NCBI GenBank assembly: GCA_002428885.1
Contig: DIYE01000145.1
Coordinates: 1 to 5,549 of the forward strand
From: Alphaproteobacteria bacterium UBA6062
GTDB taxonomy: Bacteria; Pseudomonadota; Alphaproteobacteria; Sneathiellales; Sneathiellaceae
Reading direction: 5' to 3'
Length of the DNA stretch: 5,549 nt
In this document: positions 1 to 5,549 of the stretch, in pieces
Layout of the letters: every line of letters starts with the position of its first letter
Numbering within the stretch: position 1 is the first letter of the stretch
Made by a program: the position numbers and the translations under genes
The notes under the pieces: model-generated
The model's database searches: none
The model's input: only the letters and a program-made list of their open reading frames with translations
Told to the model about the DNA's origin: nothing

Positions 1-748
1 CAAATCTCAGCAGATCCGCCTGCAATGCCCCGGCAAGACCCGTAATCATTGCCGAAACAACAAAAGCGACCAGACGGATATTGAACGGCGCAATCCCCAC
101 CGATGACAATCTTTCGTCATTCTGTCTCGCCGCCTGCAACGCCGCGCCAAAGCGCGAATTCTTGAGAGTATGAACCAGCAGGATGGCTAACAACAGGACC
201 CCATAGGCAATCAGGAAGAAGCTGATGGGGTCCATGGTATTGACACCCGGAAACTGGTTCCGGACATAAATGGGAAGCCCGTCTTCTCCGCCGTAAGCCG
301 GCCAGGAAATGGCGAAATAATAGATCATCTGGGCAAAAGCCAGGGTGATCATAATAAAATAGACACCGCTGGTTCTCAGGCTGAAAAAGCCGATGAGAAG
401 CGCTGCCAGGCCACTAACTAACAAGGCGAGAGGCCAGATGATCAGCATCTGGGTCGTTCCGTTAATTTCAAACGGCTCCAGCATAATCGGATCATAATTC
501 AGGGCATGATGCGCCAGGATCCCGGCCACATATCCGCCAAGTCCGAAAAAGGCAGCATGACCGAAGGAGACAAGACCACCAAGCCCCAGTGCCAGGTTAA
601 GCCCGACACCGGCCAGAGCCAGGACGGCGACCCGGGTCGCCAGGGTGATACCGAACGGCTCATCCATAGCGCTCGCAATGAACGGGACGAGCAGAAGGCC
701 AAGGGCCAGGACGGTATTGAACCCGGTTTCTCGTGTTATCTTAACCAT
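1..748 (-). CDS. livM: LivM-type ABC transporter permease, 3' end beyond window
   Basis: This is an inner-membrane permease of a branched-chain amino acid type (HAAT family) ABC importer and would pair with the LivH-like subunit to form the channel. The frame is open from the ATG at 748 to the window edge, giving 249 codons. Family members are usually about 300-400 residues, so the C-terminus is missing. The product is very hydrophobic, with likely membrane segments near residues 11-27, 36-57, 101-122, 128-148 and 174-193. Family hallmarks are SFGHAAFFGLGGY at 61-73, the GGEDGL loop at 153-158, and an EAA-like cytoplasmic loop at about 197-219 (RFGAALQAARQNDER), which would contact the ATPase. 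The start overlaps the livH stop by 8 bases (ATGGTTAA). The nearest purine-rich stretch (GAGAGG) is about 14 bases upstream, too far for an ideal ribosome binding site, so translational coupling to livH is likely. Family is secure; the ligand is not determined. Confidence 0.93.
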   Translation of the reverse strand, partial: MVKITRETGFNTVLALGLLLVPFIASAMDEPFGITLATRVAVLALAGVGLNLALGLGGLVSFGHAAFFGLGGYVAGILAHHALNYDPIMLEPFEINGTTQMLIIWPLALLVSGLAALLIGFFSLRTSGVYFIMITLAFAQMIYYFAISWPAYGGEDGLPIYVRNQFPGVNTMDPISFFLIAYGVLLLAILLVHTLKNSRFGAALQAARQNDERLSSVGIAPFNIRLVAFVVSAMITGLAGALQADLLRF

Positions 749-1661
749 GGGCGGGGAACAAACCTCTCGGCTTCACAATCAGGACAATGGCCATCAGGAT
801 ATAAATCAACATGGAAGCGAGGGCGGAACCAACCGTATTGGCCTGCACATTATCCAGGAAGATCTGAAAAAAAGAGGGGAGCAGGAAGCGCCCCATGGTA
901 TCCACAATACCCACCAGGATGGCGCCGACCAGCGCCCCCTTGATGGAGCCGATACCGCCGATCACAATCACCACAAAAGCCAGGATAAGAACCGGTTCCC
1001 CCATTCCAACCTGAACGGACTGAATGGCCCCGACTAGCGCCCCGGCGAATCCGGCCAGCGCCGCCCCCAAGGCAAAAACAACGGTATAGAGCAGCCTGAT
1101 ATCAATCCCGAGGGCGGCAATCATCGCCCGGTCTGATTCCCCGGCCCGGATACGAATACCCAAACGGGTCTTGGCAATCAGCAGATAAAGGCCGACCGCG
1201 ATCGCACCGCCGACGATAATGATGGCCAGGCGATACAGAGGATATTGAAGCCCGCCCGGGAGCATAATCGGCCCGGACAGCAGTTCGGGAACGTTCAAAA
1301 ACAATGGGAAAGATCCGAAAAGCCAACGGGTCCCTTCGGAAAAAATCAGGATCAGGGCGAAGGTTGCCAGAACCTGATCCAGATGATCCCGTGAATAAAG
1401 ACGACGGATGACGACGATTTCAACGATAGCCCCGGCTGCCGCCGCAGCAGCAATACTCGCAACCAGCCCAAGCCAGAAAGATCCTGTAGCATTGGCAACA
1501 GCGGCACAGGCAAAGGCGCCCACCATATATAAAGCACCATGGGCGAGGTTGATAAGGCCCATGACCCCGAAAACAAGGGTCAGACCTGCTGCCATCAAAA
1601 ACAGCATCACCCCGAATTGCAGGCCGTTGAGCAACTGCTCGATAAAGAGTGCGGACGTCAT
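741..1661 (-). CDS. livH: LivH-type ABC transporter permease
   Basis: This is a complete 306-residue inner-membrane permease, close to the usual LivH length of about 290-310. The N-terminus (QLLNGLQFGVMLFLMAAGLT at about 9-28) and the following VFGVMGLINLAHGALYMVGA (30-49) are typical of LivH. An EAA-like cytoplasmic loop, TRLGIRIRAGESDRAMIAAL, lies at about 165-184 and would dock on the ATPase. GGIGSIKGALVGAILVG at 235-251 and the C-terminal KPRGLFP at 297-303 are also family hallmarks. The ATG at 1661 fits the family N-terminus, but its Shine-Dalgarno is poor: only AGGT, 10 bases upstream. The gene starts 84 bases after the binding-protein stop, beyond a strong hairpin and T-tract, so its expression is probably lower than that of the binding protein. 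Its stop overlaps the livM start. An aromatic-acid transporter is as likely as an amino-acid one, given the neighbouring ligase. Confidence 0.95.
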   Translation of the reverse strand: MTSALFIEQLLNGLQFGVMLFLMAAGLTLVFGVMGLINLAHGALYMVGAFACAAVANATGSFWLGLVASIAAAAAAGAIVEIVVIRRLYSRDHLDQVLATFALILIFSEGTRWLFGSFPLFLNVPELLSGPIMLPGGLQYPLYRLAIIIVGGAIAVGLYLLIAKTRLGIRIRAGESDRAMIAALGIDIRLLYTVVFALGAALAGFAGALVGAIQSVQVGMGEPVLILAFVVIVIGGIGSIKGALVGAILVGIVDTMGRFLLPSFFQIFLDNVQANTVGSALASMLIYILMAIVLIVKPRGLFPAHG

Positions 1662-1693
1662 ACTAGTTCAGACCTGATAGAAGGGAATTCCAT

Positions 1694-1727
1694 AAAAAGG
1701 GAGGCGCGACACAACACACGCGCCTCC
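1694..1727 (-). terminator. Intercistronic hairpin plus T-tract (attenuator-like terminator)
   Basis: On the minus strand a perfect 9-bp stem, GGAGGCGCG (1727-1719) with CGCGCCTCC (1708-1700), encloses a 10-base loop. One C follows, then TTTTT (1698-1694). Two A-T pairs could be added at the stem base by bulging that C. This is the form of a Rho-independent terminator for minus-strand transcription, and the plus-strand reading has no T-tract after the stem. It lies between the binding-protein stop and the livH start. Inference: partial termination, or 3'-end protection of an upstream transcript, would give more binding protein than permease, which is common in binding-protein-dependent ABC operons. 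Confidence 0.72.
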
Positions 1728-1728
1728 T

Positions 1729-1748
1729 TAAGCCTACGGGAAGGCTTA
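1729..1748 (-). other. Small hairpin overlapping the binding-protein stop codon
   Basis: TAAGCCT (1729-1735) and AGGCTTA (1742-1748) form a perfect 7-bp inverted repeat with a 6-base loop. On the minus strand the stem begins exactly at the TAA stop codon of the substrate-binding protein gene. It abuts the longer hairpin at 1700-1727, so the two could stack as a tandem structure at the 3' end of the message. It may help stabilise the transcript; no T-tract follows it directly. Confidence 0.45.
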
Positions 1749-2891
1749 CATTTTACATTTGGCAGCGTAGCTGTCCTGGTGGTTCTCCAGGGCGATGCCT
1801 TCAGTCTTGTTGGTATAGATATCCCCTTCCTTGATGACCTCACGCACATAGATGGTCTGGATGAGATGCTGGTTGTTGCCGAATTTCAGCTTGCCGCGCG
1901 GCGAGTCAAAGTCAGCTTCCTTGAGCGCTGCCCGGAAAGCATCTGTATCCTTGATGCTGGCTTTCTTCATGGCAGACAGGATCAGGCTGGCTGTATCAAA
2001 ACCCTGGACAGCATAGAGAGATGGCAGACGGCCATATTCTTTTTCGAAGGCTTCCACGAACGGCTTGTTGCCCGGGAAGTCGAGATCTTTTGACCAGTGC
2101 GAAGCGTTTTTCGCACCAACTGCAGCCTGACCGACCGCTTTCAGGATACCTTGGTCAAAGGAGAAGGCCGGTCCCATCACCGGAATGCTCACACCGGACT
2201 GGGCATACTGCTTCATAAAGGCAATGCCCATGCCGCCCGGCAGGAAGACAAAGACACTATCCGCGCCGGACGCCCGGATCTGGGCAATCTCTGCCGCATA
2301 ATCAGTCTGACCCAGTTTGGTATAGGTTTCAGAAGCCAGTTCGCCTTTATAGAAACGCTTGTAACCGTTAAGAACATCGCGGCCCGCCGGATAATTCGGC
2401 GCCATGATAAAGGTTTTTTTCAGGCCAACTTTATTGGCGTAGGCTCCCATGCCTTCCGGCAGAATGTCATTCTGGAAAGAAGCATTGAAATAGTTGGGAT
2501 GACAGCCTCTGCCCGCCAGCTGAGACGGTCCGGCATTGGGAGATATGTAGATCTTACCCTGGGCTACGGCACCCGGTACAACCGCCATCGCCAGATTTGA
2601 CCAGATGATACCGGTCAGGATATCGACCTTTTCGCTCTGGATCATTTTATCGGCAATCTGCACAGCGAGCGCCGGCTTGCGGGCATCATCCTCGACCACA
2701 ACGGACAGGTCCTTGTTGCCGGCCTGCTTGACCGCCAGCATGAAACCGTCCCGAACATCAATACCAAGCCCGGAACCACCGCCGGACAGGGTTGTAATCA
2801 TACCGACCTTGACCGGCTCGGCAGAGGCTGTTGCCGCCAGACCCATGGACAGGCCCATCAAACCTGCCGTTAAAATACGCTTTATCTTCAT
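1746..2891 (-). CDS. Periplasmic substrate-binding protein, ABC importer (LivJ/aromatic-acid type)
   Basis: This 381-residue protein is the exported ligand receptor for the adjacent LivH/LivM-type permeases. A Sec signal peptide is clear: basic MKIKR, a hydrophobic core at about 6-20, and a TASA-EP cleavage site after about residue 24. The mature protein opens with VKVGMITTLSGGGSGLGIDV (27-46), the typical first strand and ligand loop of type I periplasmic binding proteins (Peripla_BP_6 family). Further hallmarks are VVEDDARKPALAVQIADKMI (65-84), GRGCHPNYF (127-135), MAPNYPAG (163-170), YAVQGFDTA (293-301) and a C-terminal SPRGKLKFGNNQHLIQ segment (330-345). C130 and C379 are the only cysteines and may form a disulfide. 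GGGAG, about 9 bases before the ATG, is a good ribosome binding site. The family includes receptors for branched-chain amino acids, amides and aromatic acids. The ligase just upstream favours an aromatic or other organic acid ligand, but that is inference. Confidence 0.93.
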   Translation of the reverse strand: MKIKRILTAGLMGLSMGLAATASAEPVKVGMITTLSGGGSGLGIDVRDGFMLAVKQAGNKDLSVVVEDDARKPALAVQIADKMIQSEKVDILTGIIWSNLAMAVVPGAVAQGKIYISPNAGPSQLAGRGCHPNYFNASFQNDILPEGMGAYANKVGLKKTFIMAPNYPAGRDVLNGYKRFYKGELASETYTKLGQTDYAAEIAQIRASGADSVFVFLPGGMGIAFMKQYAQSGVSIPVMGPAFSFDQGILKAVGQAAVGAKNASHWSKDLDFPGNKPFVEAFEKEYGRLPSLYAVQGFDTASLILSAMKKASIKDTDAFRAALKEADFDSPRGKLKFGNNQHLIQTIYVREVIKEGDIYTNKTEGIALENHQDSYAAKCKM

Positions 2892-2900
2892 CGTAACTCT

Positions 2901-2905
2901 CTCCC
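2901..2905 (-). promoter_or_regulatory. Ribosome binding site of the substrate-binding protein gene
   Basis: GGGAG lies within the purine run AAGGGAGAGAG (2907-2897), 9 bases before the ATG at 2891. It supports that start, which also gives a complete signal peptide. It is much stronger than the sites before livH and livM, consistent with high output of the binding protein. Confidence 0.7.
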
Positions 2906-2957
2906 TTGTCAGTTTGGACAGCGCCGTTCTTTACATTACTTCTCCCGAAACGGCCTT

Positions 2958-2984
2958 ATTATTGAGCATGCATTTTTATGACAT
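2958..2984 (-). promoter_or_regulatory. Weak candidate promoter before the binding-protein gene
   Basis: On the minus strand, ATGTCA (2984-2979, 4 of 6 matches to TTGACA) is followed after 15 bases by AATAAT (2963-2958, 5 of 6 matches to TATAAT). The spacer is shorter than the preferred 17 bases and the -35 match is modest. It lies in the only AT-rich part of the 118-base gap between the ligase and the binding-protein gene, where an internal promoter would make sense. Read-through from upstream is an equally good explanation for expression. Confidence 0.25.
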
Positions 2985-2986
2985 AC

Positions 2987-3004
2987 CTGGGGTCAGGACC
3001 CTAG
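2987..3004 (-). other. Dyad symmetry just after the ligase stop
   Basis: CTAGGGTC (3004-2997) and GACCCCAG (2994-2987) on the minus strand form an 8-base inverted repeat with one mismatch. The tip must open to a loop of about 4 bases. It begins 7 bases after the ligase stop codon. No T-tract follows, so it is not a standard intrinsic terminator. It could be a 3'-end hairpin or a regulator site; the sequence does not decide. Confidence 0.3.
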
Positions 3005-3011
3005 ATTGCAG

Positions 3012-4634
3012 TCACGCCTGTCCTTCACGCAACCGAAATCTTTGAATTTTTCCCGTCTGTGTTTTGGGAAGGTCTTTATCGAATACCACGGAACGCGGAT
3101 ATTTGTACGGTGCTAGAGTCGCTTTTACATGATCCTGCAGCAGTTTTTTCTGCGCCGCATTTTCTTCAAAACCCTCATTCAGAACGATATGGGCTTCGAC
3201 GATCTGCCCCCGCTCCTCATCCGGCACGCCAATCACAGCGCATTCGGAAACCGCTTCATGGGCCAGCAGGGCCGCCTCCACCTCAGGTCCGGCAATGTTA
3301 TAACCGGCGGATATAATCATATCATCGGACCGGGCTGCAAAATGGAAATAACCTTCCTCATCCATGGTGAAAGAATCGCCCGTCAGGTTCCAGCCGTTCC
3401 TCACATAGCTTTTCTGGCGATCATCCGCCAGATACCGGCAGCCGGTTGGTCCCCGAACCGCGAGACGACCAACCTCACCCGTCGGCACCTCTTTCATATC
3501 TTCATCAACGATCATCGCCTCATAGCCGGAAACGGGTTTACCCGTACAGGCAGCCCGGGAATCGCCGAAACGGTTGGAGATAAAAATATGCAGAAGCTCC
3601 GTCGAGCCGATCCCGTCCAGCATCGGTTTGCCGGTTTTCTCCAGCCATTCATCATAAACGGGGGCAGGCAAAGTTTCCCCCGCTGACACAGCCGCCCGCA
3701 AAGAACTAAGATCCGCCCCGTCATCCATCGCCTGCATCATGACCCGGTACGCCGTCGGTGCGGTGAAGCAGATGGTTGCCTTATAGGTTTCGATAATCTC
3801 GATCATGTCCGGCGGTGCGGCTTTTTCAAGCAATGTGGCTGCCGCCCCGAAGCGCAGCGGAAAAATAGCCAGACCGCCAAGACCGAACGTAAAGGCCAGC
3901 GGCGGGGATCCTACAAAAATATCATCCGGTGTTACGCCCAGCACTTCTTTCGCATAACCATCAGCGATGATCAGCAGATCCCGGTGAAAATGCATGGTGG
4001 CTTTCGGCTCTCCGGTGGTTCCGGAGGTAAAGCCGAGAAGCGCCACATCATCCCGGCCGGTTTTAACGGCCTCGAACCGCACGGGCTTGTTAAGGGCAAC
4101 ACGATCCAGCTCTGCATCAAAATTCGCGGTGCCGTCAAATCCCACGACTTTTTCAAGAAACCTGCTGTTCTTGGCGCAAGCCACCAGCTCATCCATAAGC
4201 CGGGTATCGCAAAGCGCGAGACCGATCTCACCCTTGTCGACAATCTTGGACAGCTCACCGGAGCGCAGCATGGGCATGGTATTGACCACAACCGCGCCCG
4301 CCTTTGTCGCTGCCAGCCAGCAAGCCACCATGGCCGGGTTATTGGCGGAGCGGATCAGCACCCGGTTGCCCGGCTTGACGTCGTAATCCTCGACCAGCGC
4401 ATGAGCAAGACGGTTGGTCCAGTCGGACAGTTCCTTGTATGTCCGGCGGCGACCATTGCCGATAAGGGCAGTATGATCCCCAAAGCCGCGCTCCACCATC
4501 CGGTCTGTCAGCTCAACACCCGCATTCAGATGCTCCGGATAAGGGATCACTCCCAGATTGATCTCCGGCCACAGATCCTCTGCCGGCAGATTATCCCGGG
4601 TAAAGGTATCGATATGGGCTGTCGGTCCCAGCAT
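3012..4634 (-). CDS. Benzoate-CoA ligase family protein (2-aminobenzoate-CoA ligase-like)
   Basis: This cytoplasmic ANL-superfamily enzyme would activate a carboxylic acid with ATP to an acyl-AMP and then transfer it to CoA. All core motifs are present in the complete 540-residue protein. These are the phosphate loop TSGTTGEPK (203-211), GIGSTE (341-346, E346 for Mg-ATP), LTGD (417-420, D420 for the ribose), the hinge RSDDMIISAGYN (435-446), and PKTQTGKIQR (523-532) with the adenylation lysine K529. The segment STELLHIFISNR (344-355) matches the pocket motif of benzoate-CoA ligases, where the His helps shape an aryl-acid site. The N-terminus MLGPTAHIDTFTRDNLP and the overall length fit, from memory, the 2-aminobenzoate-CoA ligase group. 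The ATG at 4634 is preceded by GGAGGG. The gene follows the acyl-CoA dehydrogenase after 41 bases. An aryl-acid substrate is likely; benzoate, anthranilate or a related acid cannot be separated by eye. Confidence 0.9.
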   Translation of the reverse strand: MLGPTAHIDTFTRDNLPAEDLWPEINLGVIPYPEHLNAGVELTDRMVERGFGDHTALIGNGRRRTYKELSDWTNRLAHALVEDYDVKPGNRVLIRSANNPAMVACWLAATKAGAVVVNTMPMLRSGELSKIVDKGEIGLALCDTRLMDELVACAKNSRFLEKVVGFDGTANFDAELDRVALNKPVRFEAVKTGRDDVALLGFTSGTTGEPKATMHFHRDLLIIADGYAKEVLGVTPDDIFVGSPPLAFTFGLGGLAIFPLRFGAAATLLEKAAPPDMIEIIETYKATICFTAPTAYRVMMQAMDDGADLSSLRAAVSAGETLPAPVYDEWLEKTGKPMLDGIGSTELLHIFISNRFGDSRAACTGKPVSGYEAMIVDEDMKEVPTGEVGRLAVRGPTGCRYLADDRQKSYVRNGWNLTGDSFTMDEEGYFHFAARSDDMIISAGYNIAGPEVEAALLAHEAVSECAVIGVPDEERGQIVEAHIVLNEGFEENAAQKKLLQDHVKATLAPYKYPRSVVFDKDLPKTQTGKIQRFRLREGQA

Positions 4635-4637
4635 ATT

Positions 4638-4643
4638 CCCTCC
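4638..4643 (-). promoter_or_regulatory. Ribosome binding site of the CoA ligase gene
   Basis: GGAGGG ends 3 bases before the ATG at 4634 (4 bases if GGAGG is taken as the core). The match is strong but the spacing is short. The start is still preferred because the encoded MLGPTAH N-terminus is typical of close relatives and no better-placed start codon is seen nearby. Confidence 0.6.
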
Positions 4644-4648
4644 ACTTC

Positions 4649-4667
4649 AAGCGCCCATCCCGCGCTT
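4649..4667. other. Intercistronic hairpin between dehydrogenase and ligase genes
   Basis: AAGCGC (4649-4654) and GCGCTT (4662-4667) form a perfect 6-bp inverted repeat with a 7-base loop, extendable by a U-G and a U-A pair in the minus-strand RNA. It occupies most of the short gap between the dehydrogenase stop and the ligase ribosome binding site. On the minus strand no T-tract follows, so read-through into the ligase is expected. On the plus strand AATTTTTG follows at 4668-4675, so the same element has the form of a weak terminator for antisense transcription. Confidence 0.4.
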
Positions 4668-4675
4668 AATTTTTG

Positions 4676-5549
4676 TCAGGCGTTGTTCAATGCCTGTCGG
4701 GCAATAACGACTTTCTGTACGTCAGATGCCCCTTCATAAATCCGAAGCGCCCGTATCTCCCTATACAGGCCTTCAACCACAGATCCGCTGCGCACACCGT
4801 CACCACCGTGCAGCTGCACCGCCTTGTCGATGACCTCCTGCGCTTTATCCGTCGCATAGAGCTTGGCCATCGCCGCCTCCCGGGTAACCCGGTCAGCACC
4901 GCTGTCCTTGGTCCAGGCGGCCCGGTAAACCAGCAGGGCCGCCGCATCCACATCCAGCGCCATTTCAGCGATATGGCCCTGTACCATCTGCAAATCAAAA
5001 AGCGGGGCACCGAACAGCTCCCGGTTCTGGACCCTGTTCACGGCTTCATCCAGAGCCCGGCGGGCAAAGCCCAGCGCAGCCGCCCCCACAGTTGAACGAA
5101 ACACATCGAGAACCGACATGGATTGTTTAAAACCCTGTCCTGCTTCACCGATCAGACTGCTTGCCGGTAGCCTGACATCCTCGAAAGACAGTGTGGCGAG
5201 CGGATGCGGTGCAATCACATGCAGCCGTTCCTTAATGCCAAGCCCCGGTGTTTCAGCGGGAACCAGGAAGGCAGAGATACCGCGCGCACCCAGCGCCTCG
5301 CCGGTCCGGGCAAAAACACAATAAAGATCGGCAATACCGCCGTTGGAAATCCAGGTCTTCTCACCGTTCAGGACATAATGATCGCCATCCTGCTCCGCCG
5401 TCATATCCATATTTGCGACATCGGAGCCGGATCGTGGCTCCGACAGGGCAAAAGCGGAAATCGCCTTGCCGGACCGGGTGCTGTGCAGCCATTGTTTCTG
5501 CTCGTCACTCCCAAACAGGCTGATGGTCCCGGTGCCCAGCCCCTGCATG
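4676..5549 (-). CDS. Acyl-CoA dehydrogenase, 5' end beyond window
   Basis: This FAD-dependent enzyme introduces an alpha,beta double bond into an acyl-CoA and passes electrons to electron-transfer flavoprotein. The visible 290 residues, counted from the Met at 5548, cover the beta-barrel and C-terminal helical domains. That Met is internal: the family is usually about 380-390 residues, and the LGTGTISLFGSDEQKQWL stretch normally lies about 90-100 residues in, so the N-terminal helical domain lies outside the window. Visible signatures are FALSEPRSGSDVANM (33-47), NGEKTWISNGG (61-71), an FGAPLFDLQ dimer/FAD segment (179-187), QLHGGDGV (245-252) and IYEGASDVQ (270-278). E272 sits at the usual catalytic base position of short/medium-chain and glutaryl-CoA dehydrogenases. 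Position immediately upstream of an aryl-CoA ligase suggests a role on a CoA thioester from the same catabolic route, perhaps a ring-derived intermediate. The substrate is undetermined. Confidence 0.93.
   Translation of the reverse strand, partial: MQGLGTGTISLFGSDEQKQWLHSTRSGKAISAFALSEPRSGSDVANMDMTAEQDGDHYVLNGEKTWISNGGIADLYCVFARTGEALGARGISAFLVPAETPGLGIKERLHVIAPHPLATLSFEDVRLPASSLIGEAGQGFKQSMSVLDVFRSTVGAAALGFARRALDEAVNRVQNRELFGAPLFDLQMVQGHIAEMALDVDAAALLVYRAAWTKDSGADRVTREAAMAKLYATDKAQEVIDKAVQLHGGDGVRSGSVVEGLYREIRALRIYEGASDVQKVVIARQALNNA

Noticed and set aside
867..873. Seven-base A run (T run on the minus strand) inside livH as a possible slippage site
   Set aside because: The reading frame is intact and the encoded segment fits the family; no alternative product of interest follows a shift. 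A similar seven-base run in the binding-protein gene near 2413-2419 is equally unremarkable.
506..1037. Two overlapping plus-strand open frames opposite livM and livH
   Set aside because: The predicted products are low-complexity, rich in Gly, Arg, Pro and His, as expected from antisense reading of membrane-protein codons.
1539..2093. Plus-strand open frame (184 codons) spanning the livH start, the gap and the end of the binding-protein gene
   Set aside because: It is antisense to two well-supported genes, has no family resemblance, and crosses the hairpin region without a convincing ribosome binding site.
3984..4739. Long plus-strand open frame (251 codons) opposite the ligase gene
   Set aside because: It runs antisense to a ligase with every catalytic motif, shows no recognisable domain and extends over the ligase start and the intergenic gap. 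It is a by-product of codon usage on the real gene.
5546..5548. ATG near the right edge as the true start of the acyl-CoA dehydrogenase
   Set aside because: A start here would remove the whole N-terminal helical domain; the Met lies within a conserved internal segment, so the gene continues beyond the window.
1..5549. CRISPR arrays, tRNA or rRNA genes, insertion sequences, prophage or defence genes
   Set aside because: I saw no regularly spaced repeats, no RNA gene patterns and no transposase, integrase or defence domains. Coding regions fill nearly all of the window and no gene-free stretch exceeds 120 bases.

Overview
All convincing genes in this window lie on the minus strand, so it reads from right to left: acyl-CoA dehydrogenase (5' end outside the window), benzoate/2-aminobenzoate-type CoA ligase, periplasmic substrate-binding protein, LivH-type permease, LivM-type permease (3' end outside the window). 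The five genes are compactly spaced: 37 bases, 118 bases with a signal-bearing gap, 84 bases with a hairpin and T-tract, then an 8-base overlap. The strict co-orientation and shared theme suggest one catabolic and uptake cluster.

The host is most likely a Gram-negative proteobacterium, probably an alphaproteobacterium. The binding protein carries a Sec signal peptide, which implies a periplasm. Base composition is moderately GC-rich by eye. The ligase closely resembles, from memory, ligases I associate with alphaproteobacteria and Azoarcus-like betaproteobacteria. No marker gene is present, so the taxon is an inference.

Layout, right to left. Positions 5549-4676 hold the middle and C-terminal domains of an acyl-CoA dehydrogenase, catalytic Glu included. 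Positions 4634-3012 hold a complete 540-residue adenylate-forming ligase with every core motif and the LHIF pocket motif of benzoate-CoA ligases. Positions 3011-2892 are a short intergenic region with a dyad after the ligase stop, a weak promoter-like pair and a good ribosome binding site. Positions 2891-1746 hold an exported type I periplasmic binding protein of the branched-chain amino acid / aromatic acid family. Positions 1748-1694 hold two adjacent hairpins, the second followed by a T-tract, which look like a terminator or attenuator. Positions 1661-741 hold the complete LivH-like permease and 748-1 most of the LivM-like permease. The two ATPases of such a transporter (LivG, LivF) are not seen and may lie beyond position 1.

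Together the genes suggest uptake of a small carboxylic acid, plausibly an aromatic acid such as benzoate or 2-aminobenzoate. It would be activated to its CoA thioester by the ligase, with the dehydrogenase acting later on a CoA-bound intermediate. The exact substrate cannot be read from the sequence. I did not find an undescribed system. The most interesting non-coding signal is the hairpin plus T-tract between the binding protein and the permease genes.
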